Shown here piece after piece: positions 43,686 through 52,428 of a stretch of DNA of 64,000 nucleotides (position 1 is the stretch's first letter; each line of letters begins with the position of its first letter). The position numbers and the translations under genes are program-made. Below the pieces are notes generated by a model. It did no database searches. It was not told the origin of the DNA and saw nothing but the letters and a program-made list of their open reading frames with translations. This DNA comes from Celeribacter neptunius (GTDB taxonomy: Bacteria > Pseudomonadota > Alphaproteobacteria > Rhodobacterales > Rhodobacteraceae): contig NZ_FORH01000006.1 of the NCBI RefSeq assembly GCF_900113955.1, forward strand, positions 124,001 to 188,000, in the 5' to 3' direction.

Positions 43686-44009
43686 TCAGCCGAGCACAGC
43701 CCCAAGTCCGAAGAACAGGCCGAGCCCGGTCAGGATCGCCCAGAGCACGTTGCGGGTCCAGACCCCGATGATGATCGTCACTGCGGCGCAAAACAGGCGC
43801 AGCGGGTCGGTCTCGGCCTTGGCCCCCAAGAGCATCGGTGCAACCACCGCAGGCAGAACCGCCACCGGCGTGTAGCGCAACAGGCGTAACGCCCAGCCGG
43901 GCAGGGGCCGGTCCCCGACGAAGCCGAGAAAGGCAAAGCGGATCAGGAATGTGCCCGCGGCCATGGCGAGGATGATGATCCAGACCTGTGTCGTGCTGGC
44001 TTCGATCAT
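43686..44009 (-). CDS. azlD: Branched-chain amino acid exporter small subunit
   Basis: 107 residues with about four helices (ILAMAAGTFLIRFAFLGFV; LRLLRYTPVAVLPAVVAPMLL), typical of AzlD. It acts with AzlC to export branched-chain amino acids or their analogues. The start overlaps the azlC stop by four bases. It is convergent with the lipoprotein gene. Confidence 0.92.
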   Translation of the reverse strand: MIEASTTQVWIIILAMAAGTFLIRFAFLGFVGDRPLPGWALRLLRYTPVAVLPAVVAPMLLGAKAETDPLRLFCAAVTIIIGVWTRNVLWAILTGLGLFFGLGAVLG

Positions 44010-44725
44010 GCGGCTGTATCCTTTCTTTTCTCCATCCAGAGCTCCACCTGAGATCCGACGATGAGCGCGGCGGCCGCCGCGACCAAGAGCCCGGTGCCAT
44101 AGGGCATGAAGCCCAGAAGCAGCACCAGCACGACCGAGGTCAGCGCCGAAGCGACATGGGCCAGGGTCTTGAGCATCGGGGCGACGACGGCGAGGAACGT
44201 GATCGGCACGGCGAAATCCATGCCCATATCGGTGGGGATCTTTTCGCCCAGAAGCGCGCCGGCGAGTGTCAGAGCGTACCAGGCGATGGCGATCGGGATC
44301 GCGGCACCAAAGAAATAGCCGAGCTTCTCGGACAGGCTCAGATCCGGCTCTTTTTCATATTTGATGGTCGAGAGCGCATAGGGCTGATCATAGAGCATAT
44401 AGGCGGCAAAGGCGCGGGTCAGGACCGAGGCCTTGCCGAGATGCGGGGTGATTGAGGCGGAATACATGCCCATGCGCAGGTTCACGGCGAGCGCCGTGGC
44501 GATGACGATCACCGTCGGCGCGTTCTCCGTCATCAGTTGCAGCGCTGCGAGCTGGGCCGAGCCGGCGATCACCAGAATCGAAAACCCCATGACCTCGACC
44601 ACATTCAGCCCAGCCTGGGTGGCGATCGCGCCGAAGATCGCGGCAAAGGGCCAGATCACGATGTGAAAGGGCAACCCGTCCCGGGCGCCTTTGAGGAACT
44701 GTTGTGCTGCGGGTGAGTAAGACAT
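44006..44725 (-). CDS. azlC: Branched-chain amino acid exporter large subunit
   Basis: 239 residues, an inner-membrane AzlC protein. FLKGARDGLPFHIVIWPFAAIFGAIATQAGL at the N-terminus, MGFSILVIAGSAQLAALQLM and NLRMGMYSASITPHLGK are characteristic, followed by further helices to a total of about six. It pairs with AzlD. Ligand specificity cannot be read from sequence. Confidence 0.93.
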   Translation of the reverse strand: MSYSPAAQQFLKGARDGLPFHIVIWPFAAIFGAIATQAGLNVVEVMGFSILVIAGSAQLAALQLMTENAPTVIVIATALAVNLRMGMYSASITPHLGKASVLTRAFAAYMLYDQPYALSTIKYEKEPDLSLSEKLGYFFGAAIPIAIAWYALTLAGALLGEKIPTDMGMDFAVPITFLAVVAPMLKTLAHVASALTSVVLVLLLGFMPYGTGLLVAAAAALIVGSQVELWMEKRKDTAA

Positions 44726-44828
44726 GACGCCGTCGGAAAATAGGGAGTTTTAAGGTCGCGCCACCCTAAGAGAGTGTCGCGGCCATGACCAATCTAGATT
44801 TGTGAATACGGGCCTTGCAGATGCCGAT

Positions 44829-44852
44829 GAGCCGCCCTCTGTGAGGGCGCTC
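44829..44852 (-). terminator. Hairpin downstream of the leftward membrane protein gene
   Basis: GAGC(C)GCCCTC and GAGGGCGCTC form a 10-bp stem with one bulge and a TGT loop, 9 bp past the stop at 44861 on the - strand. No T tract follows, so termination may be weak. Confidence 0.45.
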
Positions 44853-44860
44853 AATATAGC

Positions 44861-45871
44861 TCAGTCGAAAGTGCCCGTGACCCGGCCCAGAAGCATGAAG
44901 GCCCGTGCCGTGCGGCAATCCGAGAGCGCGGCGATTTCCTCGTCGCTGGCGGTCTGTTCGAACTCGGCAAAGGTCTTGTCGAATTTGCGCAGGAAATGAT
45001 GCACCGCGTCGCGGAAGATCGCATCCTGTTTCATCCGGGCATTGGCGAGCGCCAGAGAGGAGCGGTCCCGCACCCCGCCCAGAGCGGCCACCGAATGGCC
45101 GCGCTCGCCCTTGGCAAACCGGCGCCAGATTTCCGGCTTGGCGCGGTCGGGCCGCAGATCGTCCATGTAGATGCCGTCTTGGGACAGCAGCGTCAGCACA
45201 TCCTGTGCGGCATGGATCAGCTGGCTGACCTTGCGATCCGAGAGCGCCCGGCGAAGCGCCCGGAAGCCCTCCTTGTCCTCGGCCGTTTCCGGGAAATTCA
45301 GTGCCTTGATGAAATCGGCCACCGACAGCGGCGGGGCCAGGGTTTCCGACGGGGTGCCAAGCGCCAGCGAGCCCTGTTCCTCGATGAGCGCCGGGGCCGG
45401 GATGGCGAGCTTGTCCTCCGGCGGAGTCTGGCCCGGGCGGATCGAGGTGAACGTGGCAAGGGTGTTCTGGGTCTTGCGCTGCGCGGCGGCGATTTCCTCG
45501 AGCTTCTGTTCGACGCTCGCCTGCACCGTGCCGCCGGACTGCTGCGCCAGATAGGATTGCCGCATCGCCGAGATCGCCGCCTGCAGCCTGTGGCTCTCCT
45601 CGCGCATGGTACGCGCGGAGCGCACGGCCAGCGCGCCAACCCAGATCATCGCCACCGGCATGAAAATCGCGATCAGCATCATCACGAAACGGATCGAATC
45701 GAAATCGCCCGTGCCCTTGCCGGTTCCCATGATCATGAAATAACCGGCGGTCATCGCCAGCCACAGAAGCGACAGGATCGCGGCAATCATTTCGGTGGCC
45801 GTGATCTTCGGTTCTTCTTCCGGACGTTGATAGACGCCGAGTTCAACCTTGCGAGTGGTATCTTCTGCCAA
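44861..45871 (-). CDS. Conserved two-helix membrane protein with coiled coil
   Basis: 336 residues from a TTG start at 45871, chosen because GGAGG lies six bases upstream and the protein then begins MAEDTTRKVELGVYQRPE; an ATG at 45934 is a weaker alternative that would add 21 residues. Two helices (ILSLLWLAMTAGYFMIM and FVMMLIAIFMPVAMIWVGALAV) are followed by a coiled coil (about residues 85-130) and a soluble C-terminal domain with DRKVSQLIHAAQDVLTLLSQDGIYMDDL and RDAVHHFLRKFDKTFAEFE. I recall such proteins as roseobacter hypotheticals; no function is known. Confidence 0.78.
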   Translation of the reverse strand: MAEDTTRKVELGVYQRPEEEPKITATEMIAAILSLLWLAMTAGYFMIMGTGKGTGDFDSIRFVMMLIAIFMPVAMIWVGALAVRSARTMREESHRLQAAISAMRQSYLAQQSGGTVQASVEQKLEEIAAAQRKTQNTLATFTSIRPGQTPPEDKLAIPAPALIEEQGSLALGTPSETLAPPLSVADFIKALNFPETAEDKEGFRALRRALSDRKVSQLIHAAQDVLTLLSQDGIYMDDLRPDRAKPEIWRRFAKGERGHSVAALGGVRDRSSLALANARMKQDAIFRDAVHHFLRKFDKTFAEFEQTASDEEIAALSDCRTARAFMLLGRVTGTFD

Positions 45872-45963
45872 ATGGGCCTCCACGACCGCGACATTCCAAT
45901 GCGAATGCCCTAACCCCGTACCGATGGGACTCACGCCCGCCTCGGCCGCTCGATAGGTGCCAA

Positions 45964-46006
45964 AGGTTTCGCGTCAATCACTTGCGCCAAGTGTAACGCG
46001 AAACCT
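45964..46006. other. Long interrupted hairpin between greA and the membrane protein gene
   Basis: An 11-bp perfect outer stem (45964-45974 with 45996-46006) encloses a small internal loop and a 6-bp inner stem (CACTTG/CAAGTG) with a CGC loop. It begins 19 bp after the greA stop on the - strand. The three T's on the 3' side are too few for a classical terminator, so it could be a weak terminator or a stability element. Confidence 0.75.
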
Positions 46007-46024
46007 GCGCCTCAGGTAGAGGGA

Positions 46025-46495
46025 TCAGATATAGGCGATCTTGAGGATTTCATAGGCCTTTTCGCCGCCCGGGGTGCGCACTTCGACGCTGTCGCCCTCG
46101 TCCTTGCCGATCAAGGAACGGGCCAGCGGGGATTTGATGTTCAACAGCCCGCGTTCGATGTCGGCCTCGTGCTCGCCGACGATCTGATAGGTCTTTTCCT
46201 CATCCGTATCCTCATCGACGATGGTCACGGTGGCGGAAAATTTGACGGTGCCGGAAAGCGTCTTCGGATCGATCACGTCGGTGAGCGACAGGATGCCCTC
46301 GAGCTCCTTGATCCGGCCTTCGATGAAGCTCTGTTTCTCGCGTGCGGAATGGTATTCGGCATTCTCGGACAAATCGCCAAGCTCACGGGCCTCGGCAATG
46401 GCCTGAATCACCGCCGGACGTTCCACCGACTTGAGGTTTTTCAGTTCGTCGTTCAGCGCGGTGTGGCCCGCGCGGGTCATGAGAATCTTTTCCAT
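46025..46495 (-). CDS. greA: Transcription elongation factor GreA
   Basis: 156 residues, standard length. The N-terminal coiled-coil finger is ELKNLKSVERPAVIQAIAEARELGDLSENAEYHSAREKQSFIEGRIKELE, with the acidic tip residues in GDLSENAEY that enter the RNA polymerase channel to stimulate transcript cleavage. The C-terminal FKBP-like domain ends SPLARSLIGKDEGDSVEVRTPGGEKAYEILKI. The start MEKILMTRAG is chosen by homology; an upstream ATG (46507) would add four residues. Confidence 0.97.
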   Translation of the reverse strand: MEKILMTRAGHTALNDELKNLKSVERPAVIQAIAEARELGDLSENAEYHSAREKQSFIEGRIKELEGILSLTDVIDPKTLSGTVKFSATVTIVDEDTDEEKTYQIVGEHEADIERGLLNIKSPLARSLIGKDEGDSVEVRTPGGEKAYEILKIAYI

Positions 46496-46793
46496 CAGGG
46501 CACTCATCTGCACGAAAAAAGCACGGCGGCGCGCGTTCTCGCGCCCCACGTGCTTCGGGTTATTGTCTCTGGTCGGACTACCTGACCCGGAATGGGGGGA
46601 TATTGCAAGGGGGCAAGACCGGCTTTCTCATTCGGTCCAGAAATTTCTGTCACTGGCGCATTTGTCCAAGGCGCGGGCGATTTTCTGGTCTAAACCTTAA
46701 TAGACGCAACGAAAGACCGCTTCTCAAATTGACCCTACCCCCGCTTCCCGGTTAGGTAGTCGCCGGAGAGCGCCTGAGCCAGGGAGAAATTTT

Positions 46794-48443
46794 ATGTCAA
46801 ATATCGAGCGTGAGGCGATGGAATATGACGTCGTGATTGTGGGGGCTGGTCCTGCGGGCCTGTCTGCCGCGATCCGGCTGAAGCAGCTGGACGAGGATCT
46901 GAGCGTCGTCGTGTTGGAGAAGGGCTCCGAAGTTGGCGCGCATATTCTTTCCGGCGCCGTGCTCGATCCGGTCGGCATCGATGCGCTGATCCCGGATTGG
47001 AAGGAGCGTGGCGCGCCGATCACCACCGCGGTGAAACAGGATGAGTTCCACGTGCTGGGCGAGGCGGGTTCGATCCGCATCCCGAATTTCCCGCTGCCGC
47101 CTTTGATGTCGAACCATGGCAAATACATCGTCTCGATGGGCAATGTCTGCCGCTGGATGGCGGAACAGGCCGAGGAGATGGGGGTCGAGATCTTCCCGGG
47201 CATGGCCTGTTCGGAGCTGATCTATGGCGACAAGGGCGAGGTCAAGGGCGTGGTCGCGGGCGTCTTCGGGCTTGAGCCCGACGGCACGATCGGGCCGGAC
47301 ACCGAGCCGGGCATGGAGCTGCATGGCAAATACGTGCTGATTTCCGAGGGCGTGCGGGGCTCGCTGGCCAAGGAGATCATCGCCAAATACGAGCTGTCCA
47401 AGGGCCGCGATGCGCAGAAATTCGGTCTCGGCATGAAAGAGATCTGGGAGATCGATCCGGACAAGCACAAAGAGGGCAAGGTCTGGCACTCGATGGGCTG
47501 GCCGCTGGGCTCGAACGCCGGCGGTGGTGGCTTTGTCTACCATGCCGAGGGCAACCAGCTCTACCTGGGTTTCGTGGTGCACCTGAATTACGAGAACCCC
47601 TATCTCTTCCCCTATATGGAATTCCAGCGCTTCAAGACCCATCCGATGGTCAAGGAACTGCTCGAAGGCGGCAAACGCGTGGCTTACGGTGCCCGCGCGA
47701 TCTCCGAAGGCGGCTATCAGTCGATGCCGAAAGCGGCCTTCCCGGGCGGGGCTCTGCTGGGCTGTTCCGTCGGGCTCGTCAACGTGCCGCGGATCAAGGG
47801 CAACCACAACGCGATGCTCTCTGGCAAGGCGGCGGCGGAACATGCCTTTGCCGCCATTCAAGAGGGCCGCTCCGGCGACACGCTCGAGAGCTACGAGCGT
47901 GAGCTGCGCGACGGCGCGGTCGGCAAGGATCTCAAGCGCGTGCGCAATGTCAAACCGCTCTGGTCGAAATACGGCATGGTGGCCTCGCTGGCGCTTGGCG
48001 GCTTCGACATGTGGACCAATCAGATCGGCTTCTCGCTTCTGGGCACCGTCAAGCACGGCAAGTCTGACGCGCAGGCGACCGGCAAGGCGGCGAAGTTCAA
48101 ACCGATCGATTATCCGAAGCCCGATGGGGTGATCACCTTCGACCGGCTGACCAACGTGTCCTTTGCGGCCACGAACCACGAGGAAAGCCAGCCGTGCCAT
48201 TTGAAACTCAAGGACCCGCAGGTGGCGATCGATGTCGATTACAAGGAATTCGGCGGCCCGTCGCAGCGCTATTGCCCGGCAGGCGTCTATGAATACCTGA
48301 CCGAAGAGGGGCAGGAGCCGAAGTTCGTGGTGAACTTCCAGAACTGCGTGCATTGCAAGACCTGCGACATCAAGGAAGCCAGCCAGAACATCACCTGGAC
48401 CGTGCCGCAGGGCGGCGACGGGCCCAATTACCCCAACATGTAA
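46794..48443 (+). CDS. Electron transfer flavoprotein-ubiquinone oxidoreductase
   Basis: 549 residues, full length. The FAD-binding motif is VVIVGAGPAGLSAAIRLKQ (about residues 11-29). The ubiquinone/membrane region follows, and the C-terminal 4Fe-4S domain has CPAGVYEYL with the CVHCKTC motif. It passes electrons from ETF (fed by acyl-CoA and other dehydrogenases, such as the DmdC-like enzyme in this window) to ubiquinone at the inner membrane. It is monocistronic, with a hairpin after it. Confidence 0.96.
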   Translation: MSNIEREAMEYDVVIVGAGPAGLSAAIRLKQLDEDLSVVVLEKGSEVGAHILSGAVLDPVGIDALIPDWKERGAPITTAVKQDEFHVLGEAGSIRIPNFPLPPLMSNHGKYIVSMGNVCRWMAEQAEEMGVEIFPGMACSELIYGDKGEVKGVVAGVFGLEPDGTIGPDTEPGMELHGKYVLISEGVRGSLAKEIIAKYELSKGRDAQKFGLGMKEIWEIDPDKHKEGKVWHSMGWPLGSNAGGGGFVYHAEGNQLYLGFVVHLNYENPYLFPYMEFQRFKTHPMVKELLEGGKRVAYGARAISEGGYQSMPKAAFPGGALLGCSVGLVNVPRIKGNHNAMLSGKAAAEHAFAAIQEGRSGDTLESYERELRDGAVGKDLKRVRNVKPLWSKYGMVASLALGGFDMWTNQIGFSLLGTVKHGKSDAQATGKAAKFKPIDYPKPDGVITFDRLTNVSFAATNHEESQPCHLKLKDPQVAIDVDYKEFGGPSQRYCPAGVYEYLTEEGQEPKFVVNFQNCVHCKTCDIKEASQNITWTVPQGGDGPNYPNM

Positions 48444-48470
48444 CGGCAACGTGTTTTCGAAACATCTCAG

Positions 48471-48494
48471 CGGAGGCCCATGCGGCCTCCGTTT
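48471..48494 (+). terminator. Hairpin terminator after ETF-QO
   Basis: CGGAGGCC (48471-48478) and GGCCTCCG (48484-48491) form an 8-bp stem with a CATGC loop, followed by TTT, 27 bp after the stop. Confidence 0.7.
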
Positions 48495-48567
48495 GCGTTG
48501 CAGTGGGGGGAGGAGGGCGATAGGCTCGGCGGCAAGACAACTGCCGAAACGGCCAAGGAGATTACAG

Positions 48568-50289
48568 GTGACAACACGCTCGGGCCGCATGCTTTCCGCC
48601 CTCACCGCCATCGGGTTGCTTTTCGGGGGGACAGCGCTGGCGCAGGGCACCGTTTCGAACCCGGATCATGCCGATGCCGGCTCCTATCTTGCCGCACGGC
48701 AAGCCACCATGGATCGCAGCTTTCGCACGCTTTCAGACTATGCCACGCGGGCTCTGGCGACCGATCCGAAGAATGCGGTCCTGCTCGAATCCGTGATCTC
48801 CGCCTTTATTTCCATGGGCGAATTCGACGAGACCAAAGCCTATGCCACGGTTCTGCGCGGGCTTGAACCGGACAATCAGATGGCCGCCATGGCCGGGCTG
48901 ACCGTGCTGGCCCGCGACGGTGATTACGACGCTCTCGTCGCCGCCTTGGAGGGTGGTCAAAGCATCAGCACCGTGGTCGACGGGCTCATGCTGGCCTGGG
49001 CTCATATCGGTCAGGGTGACATGTCCGCGGCGCTTGAGCTGTTCGACAGGGGCTCCGGCATGGGCCAGGGGTTCGAGCATTTCGGCTCTTACAACAAGGG
49101 TCTGGCCCTCGCGCTCGTCGGGGATTTCGAAAGCGCCCTCGCCGCCTTGTCCAACCCGGATATGCCGGCCTCGCGGATCTCGGTGATCGCGCAGGCGGAA
49201 ATCCTCAGCCAGCTCGAACGCAATGACGAGGCGCTGGCGCTTCTGACCGACAGTTTCGGCGACGGGCCCTATGATGCGGAGCTCGACGGAATCGTGGCGG
49301 ATCTGACCGCGGGCAAGACCGTGCCTTTCGACGTGGTGCGCGATGCCCGGGATGGCATAGCCGATGTGTTCTACGCCGTGGCCATGGCGCTCAATGGCGG
49401 GCTCGATGACGCGTATACGTTGCTTTACGCGCGGATCGCTCAGGAATTGCGCCCGGATCAGTCCGCCTATGTGCTCAACGTCGCGGGGCTGCTGGAGCGG
49501 CTCGGCAATTACGATCTGGCGACCTCGGCCTATGATACGATCCCCCAGGATGACCCGGCTTTCCCGATTGCCAGCCTTGGTCGCGCCGATATGCTCAGGG
49601 CCTCTGGCAAGGAAGATGCCGCGCTTGAAGTCCTGCGTCAGCTGACCCGCTCGCATCCCGATCTCGACGACGCCCATATCGCTCTGGGCGATGCCCTGCG
49701 CCGTCAGGAGCGTTACGAGGAAGCCACCGAAGCCTACACTGTTGTGATCGACCGCCATCAGCCGCCGGGCCGGGCACAATGGCCGATCTATTTCACCCGT
49801 GGCACTGCCTATGAGCGGATCGGCGCATGGGACAAGGCGGAGGCCGATTTGCGTCAGGCGCTCGAACTCGAGCCGGGCCAGCCGCGGGTGCTGAACTATC
49901 TCGGCTATTCCTTCCTCGAGATGAAGACCAATTTCGACGAGGCGATGGAGATGATCCGCGCGGCGGCCAAGGCACAGCCGCAGGATGGCTATATCACCGA
50001 CAGTCTCGCCTGGGGGCTGTACCGGCTGCGGCGCTACGACGAGGCCGTCGATCCGATGGAACGTGCGGTTGAACTGATGCCGGTCGACCCGATCATCAAT
50101 GACCATCTGGGCGATGTCTACTGGGCCGTGGGGCGCGAACGTGAGGCCCGTTTCCAATGGCAGCGCGCCCTGTCTTTCGAGCCGGAAGACAAGGAAGCGA
50201 CGCGGATTCGCAAGAAGCTCGAGATCGGTCTCGACCGGGTCTTGATCGAGGAAGGCGAGGAGCCGACACGAGGCCCGAATGACGGTTAA
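48568..50289 (+). CDS. Exported TPR-repeat protein
   Basis: 573 residues from a GTG start at 48568. AAGGAG lies seven bases upstream, and the protein then opens with a signal peptide (MLSALTAIGLLFGGTALAQG); the frame extends upstream but lacks such a site. The mature part is a run of TPR repeats, clearest in the C-terminal half: AHIALGDALRRQERYEEATEAYTVVI, FTRGTAYERIGAWDKAEADLRQALELEPGQPRVLNYLGYSFLEM, and DHLGDVYWAVGREREARFQWQRAL. A periplasmic scaffold for protein complexes is likely. Its stop lies inside ispE (11-base overlap). Confidence 0.88.
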   Translation: MTTRSGRMLSALTAIGLLFGGTALAQGTVSNPDHADAGSYLAARQATMDRSFRTLSDYATRALATDPKNAVLLESVISAFISMGEFDETKAYATVLRGLEPDNQMAAMAGLTVLARDGDYDALVAALEGGQSISTVVDGLMLAWAHIGQGDMSAALELFDRGSGMGQGFEHFGSYNKGLALALVGDFESALAALSNPDMPASRISVIAQAEILSQLERNDEALALLTDSFGDGPYDAELDGIVADLTAGKTVPFDVVRDARDGIADVFYAVAMALNGGLDDAYTLLYARIAQELRPDQSAYVLNVAGLLERLGNYDLATSAYDTIPQDDPAFPIASLGRADMLRASGKEDAALEVLRQLTRSHPDLDDAHIALGDALRRQERYEEATEAYTVVIDRHQPPGRAQWPIYFTRGTAYERIGAWDKAEADLRQALELEPGQPRVLNYLGYSFLEMKTNFDEAMEMIRAAAKAQPQDGYITDSLAWGLYRLRRYDEAVDPMERAVELMPVDPIINDHLGDVYWAVGREREARFQWQRALSFEPEDKEATRIRKKLEIGLDRVLIEEGEEPTRGPNDG

Positions 50290-51109
50290 GACCTTTGCCC
50301 CGGCCAAGATCAACCTGAGCCTGCATGTCACGGGCCAGCGTGAGGATGGCTATCACCTTCTGGACAGTCTCGTGGTCTTTGTCGATCTCGGCGATCAGAT
50401 CATCGCCGAGCCCGCGAAAACGGCCTCGCTCAGCGTCACCGGACCTTTTGCCGAGGGTGTCCCCGCGGATGAGAGCAATCTGGTGATGAAAGCCGCCGCA
50501 TTGGTGGAATTCCCGATGGCGATGACGCTCGACAAACATCTGCCGCCGGCCTCCGGGATCGGCGGTGGCTCCGCTGATGCGGCGGCCACCTTGCGGAGTG
50601 CGGCGCGTTTGGGGGCCGCCCCGGTGTCGCGCTGCGATGCGCTCAAATTGGGCGCGGATGTGCCGGTCTGTCTGGGCTCCAAACCCGTACGGATGCGCGG
50701 CATCGGCGATCATCTCGAGCCGGTCAACCTGCCGCCTTTGCACATGGTCCTGGTCAATCCACGGGTCGAGGTCTCGACGCCGGAGGTATTCAAACGTCTG
50801 GCCAAGAAAGACAATCTTGAAATGCCTGATCTCTTGCCGCGCTGGCCGGACTCTCTGGCCTTCATCGATTGGCTGAGCACGCAGCGCAACGATCTCGAGC
50901 GCGCGGCGATCGATCTGGTGCCGGAAGTGGCCGCCGCGCTGACCGCGCTGGCGCTCGCCCCGGGGGCACAAATGGTGCGCATGTCCGGTTCCGGTGCCAC
51001 CTGTTTCGCGCTCTATGATGACCGGAGCAAGGCCGATGCGGCTGCGCATCAGCTGGCCGAGGGCAATCCGTGGTGGTGGGTGAAATCGGCGAGTACGCTG
51101 CCGGGGTGA
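50279..51109 (+). CDS. ispE: 4-diphosphocytidyl-2-C-methyl-D-erythritol kinase
   Basis: 276 residues, a GHMP kinase of the MEP isoprenoid pathway, which phosphorylates the 2-OH of CDP-methylerythritol with ATP. The PAKINLSLHVTGQREDGYHLLDSLV motif (about residues 6-30) and the ATP loop PPASGIGGGSADAAATLR (about residues 85-102) are diagnostic, and a terminal MSGSGATCFALYDD is the third GHMP motif. It overlaps the TPR gene by 11 bases, so its expression should be translationally coupled to it. Confidence 0.96.
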   Translation: MTVKTFAPAKINLSLHVTGQREDGYHLLDSLVVFVDLGDQIIAEPAKTASLSVTGPFAEGVPADESNLVMKAAALVEFPMAMTLDKHLPPASGIGGGSADAAATLRSAARLGAAPVSRCDALKLGADVPVCLGSKPVRMRGIGDHLEPVNLPPLHMVLVNPRVEVSTPEVFKRLAKKDNLEMPDLLPRWPDSLAFIDWLSTQRNDLERAAIDLVPEVAAALTALALAPGAQMVRMSGSGATCFALYDDRSKADAAAHQLAEGNPWWWVKSASTLPG

Positions 51110-51237
51110 GCCGTGTCAGGGTCGGCTTTGCGGGCGGAGTGGACGTTCGGACGAAGTACCATCCGGCGCGGAACACGGCGAAGCCGCCGCGCTTGCGTCA
51201 TGCTGAAAGCATACCTCCGGCATAACCCCGTCCCAGC

Positions 51238-51371
51238 GGGCGAGCGCACTTCCACCCGCGGACAACGGATTGAGTTCACGCGAACTTGGCAAAGATAAAG
51301 CGCAGGCCTCACAGGGGGAGTGCTCACCCTCGGACCAGCGCAGACGCTCGGCCTCTAGTGTTTGTTCGCCC
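51238..51371. other. Possible structured RNA element
   Basis: There is no gene between ispE (51109) and the prenyl synthase end (51405). Within this stretch GGGCGA (51238-51243) and TCGCCC (51366-51371) could close a 134-nt domain. Inside it are CACT/AGTG (51247-51250 with 51357-51360), a GTTC-ACGC-GAAC hairpin, and a GCGCAGG/CCAGCGC terminal stem around 51302-51345. The helices can form on either strand. I cannot assign a class: the core motifs of tRNA, SRP RNA, RNase P and tmRNA are absent. Confidence 0.25.
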
Positions 51372-51404
51372 AATGGCGGCTCTTCGCACCCGGCAAGAGT
51401 CCGG

Positions 51405-52403
51405 TCAGCGCAGACGTGCCACCACGTAATCGGCGATATCCGACAGCATCCCGGTGATCTCGCCCTGCGGCACGGCAGAGAGCGCGGCTTTCGCCTTGTC
51501 GGCCCATTCGAGTGCCACGGCGCGGGTCTCTTCCAGCGCGTCGTGCTTGTTCAAAAGCGCGATCGCATGCGCGAGATCGCCGTCCTCCTGCTTGCCCTTC
51601 TCGATGGTGCGCACCCAGAAGGCGCGCTCCTCATCGTCGGCTTTCGCCACCGCCTTGATCACCGGCAGGGTCAGCTTGCGCTCGCGGAAATCGTCGCCGA
51701 CATTCTTGCCGGTCTGATCAGAGCCCCAGTAATCCAACAGGTCATCGACGATCTGGAAGGAAATCCCGAGCGCATCGCCATAGTCGAACAGGGCTTTCAC
51801 CACGCGCTCATCGGCCTCGGCCAGAACCCCGCCGACCTCGGTTGCCGCCGAGAACAGGGCCGCGGTTTTGCCGCGCACCACCTGCAGGTAGACGCTCTCG
51901 TCGGTCTTGAGATCCTGCGCCGCTGTGAGCTGCAACACCTCGCCCTCGGCAATCGTCGCCGAGGCGTTCGAGAGGATCTGCAAGACCCGCATATTGTCGG
52001 CATCGGTCATCAACTGAAAGGCGCGGGCAAAGAGATAGTCGCCGACCAGAACCGAGGATTTGTTGTCCCAGAGCAAGTTTGCCGTCGGACGGCCGCGCCG
52101 TTGCGCGCTCTCATCGACCACATCGTCATGCAGGAGCGTCGCGGTATGGATGAACTCGACGGTCGAAGCGAGATGGATGTGATAGGGGCCTTCGTAGCCA
52201 CAGGCCTTGGCCGCAGCGAGCGTCAGCATCGGCCGCAGCCGTTTGCCGCCGGCCTCGACCAGATGTGCGGTCACTTCCGGGATGCGCGGCGCGTGTTTCG
52301 AGGACATCCGCTCGCGGATCAGGGCGTTGACGGCCTCGAGCTCCGGCGCCAGGGCGGCGGCCAATCTCTCATGCGGCTTGACGACGGCTTTTTCCAGACC
52401 CAT
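51405..52403 (-). CDS. ispB: Polyprenyl diphosphate synthase (octaprenyl/decaprenyl)
   Basis: 332 residues, a trans-prenyltransferase that elongates farnesyl diphosphate to the long ubiquinone side chain, which UbiA uses. The first Asp-rich motif is TLLHDDVVDESAQRRGRPT (about residues 90-108) and the second is FQIVDDLLDYWGSDQTGKNVGDDFRERKLTLPV. The residues before the first motif set the chain length but cannot be read reliably. It is convergent with ispE and divergent from the DUF2007 gene. Confidence 0.95.
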   Translation of the reverse strand: MGLEKAVVKPHERLAAALAPELEAVNALIRERMSSKHAPRIPEVTAHLVEAGGKRLRPMLTLAAAKACGYEGPYHIHLASTVEFIHTATLLHDDVVDESAQRRGRPTANLLWDNKSSVLVGDYLFARAFQLMTDADNMRVLQILSNASATIAEGEVLQLTAAQDLKTDESVYLQVVRGKTAALFSAATEVGGVLAEADERVVKALFDYGDALGISFQIVDDLLDYWGSDQTGKNVGDDFRERKLTLPVIKAVAKADDEERAFWVRTIEKGKQEDGDLAHAIALLNKHDALEETRAVALEWADKAKAALSAVPQGEITGMLSDIADYVVARLR

Positions 52404-52428
52404 TTGCCCTCCTCGCGGTTTCCCCGGC

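Noticed and set aside
46728-46756. TTGACC-N17-TTAGGT upstream of the ETF-ubiquinone oxidoreductase gene
   Set aside because: The -10 part matches only two of six consensus positions, so I do not call it a promoter.
46797-48650. 617-codon minus-strand frame over the ETF-ubiquinone oxidoreductase gene
   Set aside because: The + strand product has full flavin and Fe-S motifs. The minus frame has none.
48652-48665. T-loop-like sequence TTTCGAACCCGG, reminiscent of a tRNA
   Set aside because: It is inside the TPR gene (residues ...GTVSNPD), and no acceptor stem or anticodon arm can be formed around it. No tRNA was found in the window.
51238-51371. Idea that the structured element is 6S RNA
   Set aside because: The outline is similar, but I could not match the 6S core sequences, and as I recall the Rhodobacter 6S gene sits beside a 5-formyltetrahydrofolate cyclo-ligase gene. 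Kept only as an unassigned element.
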